Of a stretch of DNA of 7,653 bases, positions 5,745-7,653 are shown in pieces. The notes beneath the pieces are model-generated. The model did no database searches. It was not told where the DNA came from and saw only the letters and a program-made list of their open reading frames with translations. This DNA comes from Halovenus sp. (GTDB lineage: Archaea; Halobacteriota; Halobacteria; Halobacteriales; Haloarculaceae). The stretch covers positions 1 to 7,653 of the forward strand of contig JAQCNG010000178.1 of NCBI GenBank assembly GCA_028275145.1. Reading direction: 5' to 3'. Numbering within the stretch: position 1 is the stretch's first letter; each line of letters opens with the position of its first letter. Position numbers and translations under genes: made by a program.

Positions 5745-6158
5745 TCAGAACTGCAGGTGTGACGTCGAACCGGGCATATCGTCGTCATCGTCGTCGTCGG
5801 TGCCGCCGTCGTGGAGGAAGCGGGCATCGTCGTCGGTCAGGTAGACCTGACCGCTCTCGACGGCGATGTCGACGCTGAGGAGTGTCGTCTCGGCGGCCGG
5901 ACCGTTCTCACAGCCCCCGGAGCAGGCGTCGAACACGGAGCCGTGTTTCGGACAGACGACCCCGCCGTCGCGCATCACCGCGCCGATATCCTCGCGGTGC
6001 AGGCGCTGGTCCTCGTGGGTGCAGCGGTTGACCCACGCCTCGACCCCCTCCTCGCAGGGCACGAGCATCACCTCCCTGTCGTCGCCGTCTACCCTGACGG
6101 TGAACAGCCACGAACCCTCCGACTGCACCGTCTCGACATCCGTCAGTCGGTAGCGCAT
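5745..6158 (-). CDS. Rieske-type [2Fe-2S] protein
   Basis: This 137-residue soluble protein has the Rieske cluster motif Cys46-Thr-His48, then twenty residues, then Cys69-Pro-Lys-His72-Gly. It would bind a [2Fe-2S] cluster and act as a small electron carrier, like Rieske ferredoxins of oxygenase or nitrite-reductase-like systems. The fold fits: WLFTVRVDGDDREVMLV (17-33), GVEAWVNRCTHE (38-49), and the closing strand GQVYLTDDD (103-111). An extra pair, Cys79 and Cys83 (CSGGC), follows the second cluster loop. The C-terminal tail is disordered with seven Asp in a row (121-127). There is no membrane segment or signal peptide, so it is probably cytoplasmic. The ATG at 6158 is preferred over 6182 because the TATA-like TATCAAT (6188-6182) lies 24-30 bases upstream of 6158 and would overlap the alternative start. 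No oxygenase or reductase partner is in the window. Confidence 0.9.
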   Translation of the reverse strand: MRYRLTDVETVQSEGSWLFTVRVDGDDREVMLVPCEEGVEAWVNRCTHEDQRLHREDIGAVMRDGGVVCPKHGSVFDACSGGCENGPAAETTLLSVDIAVESGQVYLTDDDARFLHDGGTDDDDDDDMPGSTSHLQF

Positions 6159-6181
6159 AGGACCTGTTGTGACCGCGGGCA

Positions 6182-6188
6182 ATTGATA
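6182..6188 (-). promoter_or_regulatory. TATA-like element of the Rieske gene
   Basis: On the minus strand this reads TATCAAT, 24-30 bases upstream of the ATG at 6158. It supports a leaderless transcript and decides the start choice. It overlaps the proximal arm of the inverted repeat at 6185-6229. Confidence 0.5.
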
Positions 6189-6229
6189 CTGACGGACGAA
6201 GGTTCTCGGGGTCTTCGTCCGGCAGTATC
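6185..6229. promoter_or_regulatory. 17-bp inverted repeat at the Rieske promoter
   Basis: GATACTGACGGACGAAG (6185-6201) and CTTCGTCCGGCAGTATC (6213-6229) are inverted copies with 16 of 17 positions complementary, around an 11-base spacer. The arm nearest the Rieske gene overlaps its TATA-like element, so a repressor operator is the simplest reading. A folded RNA or DNA hairpin, or the two ends of a tiny non-autonomous element, are alternatives. No T-run follows on the minus strand, which argues against a simple terminator for the gene upstream. Confidence 0.6.
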
Positions 6230-6263
6230 GAACAAAGATGCCACCGTGTCCGGGCCGCTCGTC

Positions 6264-6281
6264 ACCGGACCGTCGTCCGGT
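6264..6281. terminator. GC hairpin downstream of the small membrane protein
   Basis: ACCGGAC (6264-6270) and GTCCGGT (6275-6281) form a perfect 7-bp stem with a CGTC loop. It lies 55 bases past the stop of the minus-strand small membrane protein gene, so it could mark that transcript's 3' end. No T-run follows on the minus strand, so the call is weak. Confidence 0.3.
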
Positions 6282-6335
6282 TTCTCGCAGCCCTCTGCAG
6301 GCGAACTAGGCTGTGGGCGCTCGACCGCCGGGTCG

Positions 6336-6530
6336 CTACCTCGCCCGGGTTTCGCCGGCCTTTACCCCGACCGCGAAGACCACGACCGCAAACGCAATCA
6401 TCGACGGTAACACCATCATCAGAACCGTGTCGGTGGCCATCACGTCCATCGCGAACAACCCGGCGGTCCCAGTGGCGACGATAGCGGCGACGATTCCCAG
6501 TCCAACCGGTACGCTCAGTTCCAGATTCAT
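6336..6530 (-). CDS. Small two-helix membrane protein
   Basis: This 64-residue protein has two membrane segments at about 8-29 and 33-56 and ends in a short polar tail (VKAGETRAR). It resembles small haloarchaeal membrane proteins with the pattern TVLMMVLPSMIAF followed by GVK.GE.RA, which I tentatively recall as DUF7333. Function is unknown. The start at 6530 is chosen over 6662 because a strong TATA-like element (6552-6562) lies 22-32 bases upstream. The longer version would also cover the promoter of the divergent ABC gene and adds a basic, non-haloarchaeal-looking segment. It is divergent from the ABC ATPase with 132 bases between the starts. It is 177 bases upstream of the Rieske start on the same strand, but a separate Rieske promoter suggests independent transcription. 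Confidence 0.72.
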   Translation of the reverse strand: MNLELSVPVGLGIVAAIVATGTAGLFAMDVMATDTVLMMVLPSMIAFAVVVFAVGVKAGETRAR

Positions 6531-6551
6531 ATCTGTTTTCTTTGACCGGGC

Positions 6552-6562
6552 GATAAAAATAC
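6552..6562 (-). promoter_or_regulatory. TATA box of the small membrane protein
   Basis: On the minus strand this reads GTATTTTTATC, an A/T block 22-32 bases upstream of the ATG at 6530. It is one of the clearest TATA-like sites in the window and supports the short start and a leaderless mRNA. Confidence 0.6.
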
Positions 6563-6626
6563 TGGCCATTCCGCGTCCCCTGGTGAACAGATTTTCGGTA
6601 AACTCCACAACAGAAAAGTTCTTCAG

Positions 6627-6638
6627 ATTACACTTATT
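6627..6638 (+). promoter_or_regulatory. TATA box of the ABC transporter gene
   Basis: ATTACACTTATT lies 25-36 bases upstream of the ATG at 6663 in an A/T-rich patch. The spacing fits a leaderless transcript. The divergent small membrane protein has its own element at 6552-6562, so the two promoters are back to back. Confidence 0.5.
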
Positions 6639-6662
6639 GGGGTCCCTCCCGTGGATACGCAC

Positions 6663-7653
6663 ATGGTACCGAGCGAACCGGGAACCGACCGGACAGCAGG
6701 GTCGCAGTCGGCGGCGGAGCGGATTATCCGCGTCGACGGACTGGAGAAAGCGTACGGGAGCGGTGAGGAAAGGGTGACCGCCGTCGACGGCATCTCCTTC
6801 GAGATCGAGCGGGGGACAATCGTCGGGTTACTCGGCCCAAACGGGGCGGGCAAGACAACGACAGTAAAGTCGATGCTCGGGCTCATCCTCCCCGACGCGG
6901 GCGAGGTTTCTATCGCCGGAATCGACGTCTACGAGCATCCCCGGCGGGCCCACAGCCACGTGGGTGCGATGCTGGAGGGCGACCGGAACGTCTACTGGCG
7001 GCTCACCGTTCGGGAGAACCTGGAGTTTTTCTCGGGGCTGGGCGGACAGCGGCCGGGGGCTGTCCGGGACCGTCACGACGAGTTGCTCGAGCGCCTCGAC
7101 CTCGCCGACCGGGACGACACGGTGGTCAACGAACTCTCGAAGGGGATGAAACAGAAGGTGTCGCTGGCGAGCACGCTCGCGCGCGACGTGGACGTCATCT
7201 TTCTCGACGAACCGACACTCGGACTCGACGTCGAGACCTCACGTGACCTCTACGTGGAACTGCGCCGTCTCGCCGAGCAGGAGAACATCACAATCGTGCT
7301 GACGAGCCACAACCTGGATATCATCGAGGCCGTCAGCGACCGGGTCATCATCCTCAACAACGGCGAGGTCATCGCGGACGACGACACCGCGGCGCTGGTC
7401 GACCTGTTCGAGACCCAGTCCTACCGGGTCGTGCTCGAGGCGCCAGTCTCGGCGTCGGTCCGGGCCCGCCTCGACCGGGAGTTCGACGCCACCTGCCGGG
7501 CCGACGGCGACCGGGTGGTCGTCGAGTGGTTCGACGCCGACGGTTCGACTGTCTACGAGATGACCGACCTGCTGGCCGAAACCGGACAGCAACTGCGCGA
7601 CATCGAGTCCGTCGACCCCGACCTCGAGGAGGCGTTCCTCCGACTCGTCGACG
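6663..7653 (+). CDS. ABC-2-type transporter ATP-binding protein (3' end outside window)
   Basis: The protein is read for 330 residues and remains open at the window edge. After a polar N-terminal extension of about 20 residues, the ABC domain starts at IIRVDGLEKAYG (21-32). Walker A is GPNGAGKT (58-65), the signature is LSKGMKQKV (158-166), Walker B is VIFLDEPTLGLD (178-189), and the switch histidine is in TSH (214-216). The Q-loop position reads GAMLEGDRNVYWRL, with Glu105 where many ABC ATPases have Gln. I recall this LEG-RN-YWRLT form from a branch of ABC-2 exporters. From about 250 a C-terminal domain begins (SYRVVLEAPVS), ending at DLEEAFLRLVD (320-330), typical of the end of such ATPases. 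The stop should therefore be close. It would energise export through an ABC-2 permease, expected just downstream. Substrate is unknown. Confidence 0.93.
   Translation, partial: MVPSEPGTDRTAGSQSAAERIIRVDGLEKAYGSGEERVTAVDGISFEIERGTIVGLLGPNGAGKTTTVKSMLGLILPDAGEVSIAGIDVYEHPRRAHSHVGAMLEGDRNVYWRLTVRENLEFFSGLGGQRPGAVRDRHDELLERLDLADRDDTVVNELSKGMKQKVSLASTLARDVDVIFLDEPTLGLDVETSRDLYVELRRLAEQENITIVLTSHNLDIIEAVSDRVIILNNGEVIADDDTAALVDLFETQSYRVVLEAPVSASVRARLDREFDATCRADGDRVVVEWFDADGSTVYEMTDLLAETGQQLRDIESVDPDLEEAFLRLVD

Noticed and set aside
5255..5878. Plus-strand Arg-rich frame across the end of the PGQ gene and into the Rieske gene
   Set aside because: It overlaps two supported genes and has a strongly basic, unstructured translation unlike the neighbours.
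5811..6410. Plus-strand 199-codon frame opposite the Rieske gene
   Set aside because: It is antisense to the Rieske cluster motifs and continues through the inverted repeat and intergenic DNA.
6585..6621. Interrupted inverted repeat (GAAC..TTTTC with GAAAAGTTC) upstream of the ABC gene
   Set aside because: One arm has a three-base insertion relative to the other, so the symmetry is too poor to call an operator.

Overview
The window looks like a piece of a haloarchaeal (class Halobacteria) chromosome. The sequence is GC-rich with strong G/C preference at third codon positions. Most predicted proteins are acidic. It carries an archaeal-type primase large subunit. Most start codons have no Shine-Dalgarno sequence but an A/T-rich TATA-like patch about 22-32 bases upstream, as expected for leaderless archaeal transcripts. 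This assignment is inference from sequence character, not from a database match.

Region 1 (1-610) has no convincing intact gene and is less GC-rich than the rest. It holds a sequence ending in a short GC hairpin and GTCAA (about 201-275) that resembles the right end and omega-RNA scaffold of haloarchaeal IS200/IS605 (IS1341-type, TnpB) elements. A short open frame of unknown identity follows. Region 2 (611-1242, plus strand) is a two-gene unit with overlapping stop and start codons: a DUF433-type antitoxin and a DUF5615 PIN-like toxin, closed by a hairpin just after the stop.

Region 3 (1407-4569, minus strand) reads in the order four-helix membrane protein, priL (primase large subunit, four Fe-S cysteines), then a short bacterial-type prolyl-tRNA synthetase without the usual editing insertion. 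Gaps between these genes are 59 and 92 bases, and each has its own TATA-like element, so co-transcription is possible but not required. Region 4 (4728-5693, plus) encodes an odd membrane protein with a Pro/Gly/Gln repeat domain of about 130 residues. It is divergent from the priL-side membrane protein, and its promoter contains three copies of a TTACAT hexamer.

Region 5 (5745-6530, minus) holds a Rieske-type [2Fe-2S] protein with a 17-bp inverted repeat over its promoter, and a 64-residue two-helix membrane protein. Region 6 (6663 to the window end, plus) is the ATPase of an ABC-2-type transporter. It is complete through the nucleotide-binding domain but cut by the window edge, and is divergent from the small membrane protein.

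The window mixes housekeeping replication and translation genes with accessory material (IS scar, toxin-antitoxin pair). No single large new system is evident. The most unusual items are the PGQ-repeat membrane protein with its operator-like promoter, the minimal ProRS beside priL, and the palindrome at the Rieske promoter.
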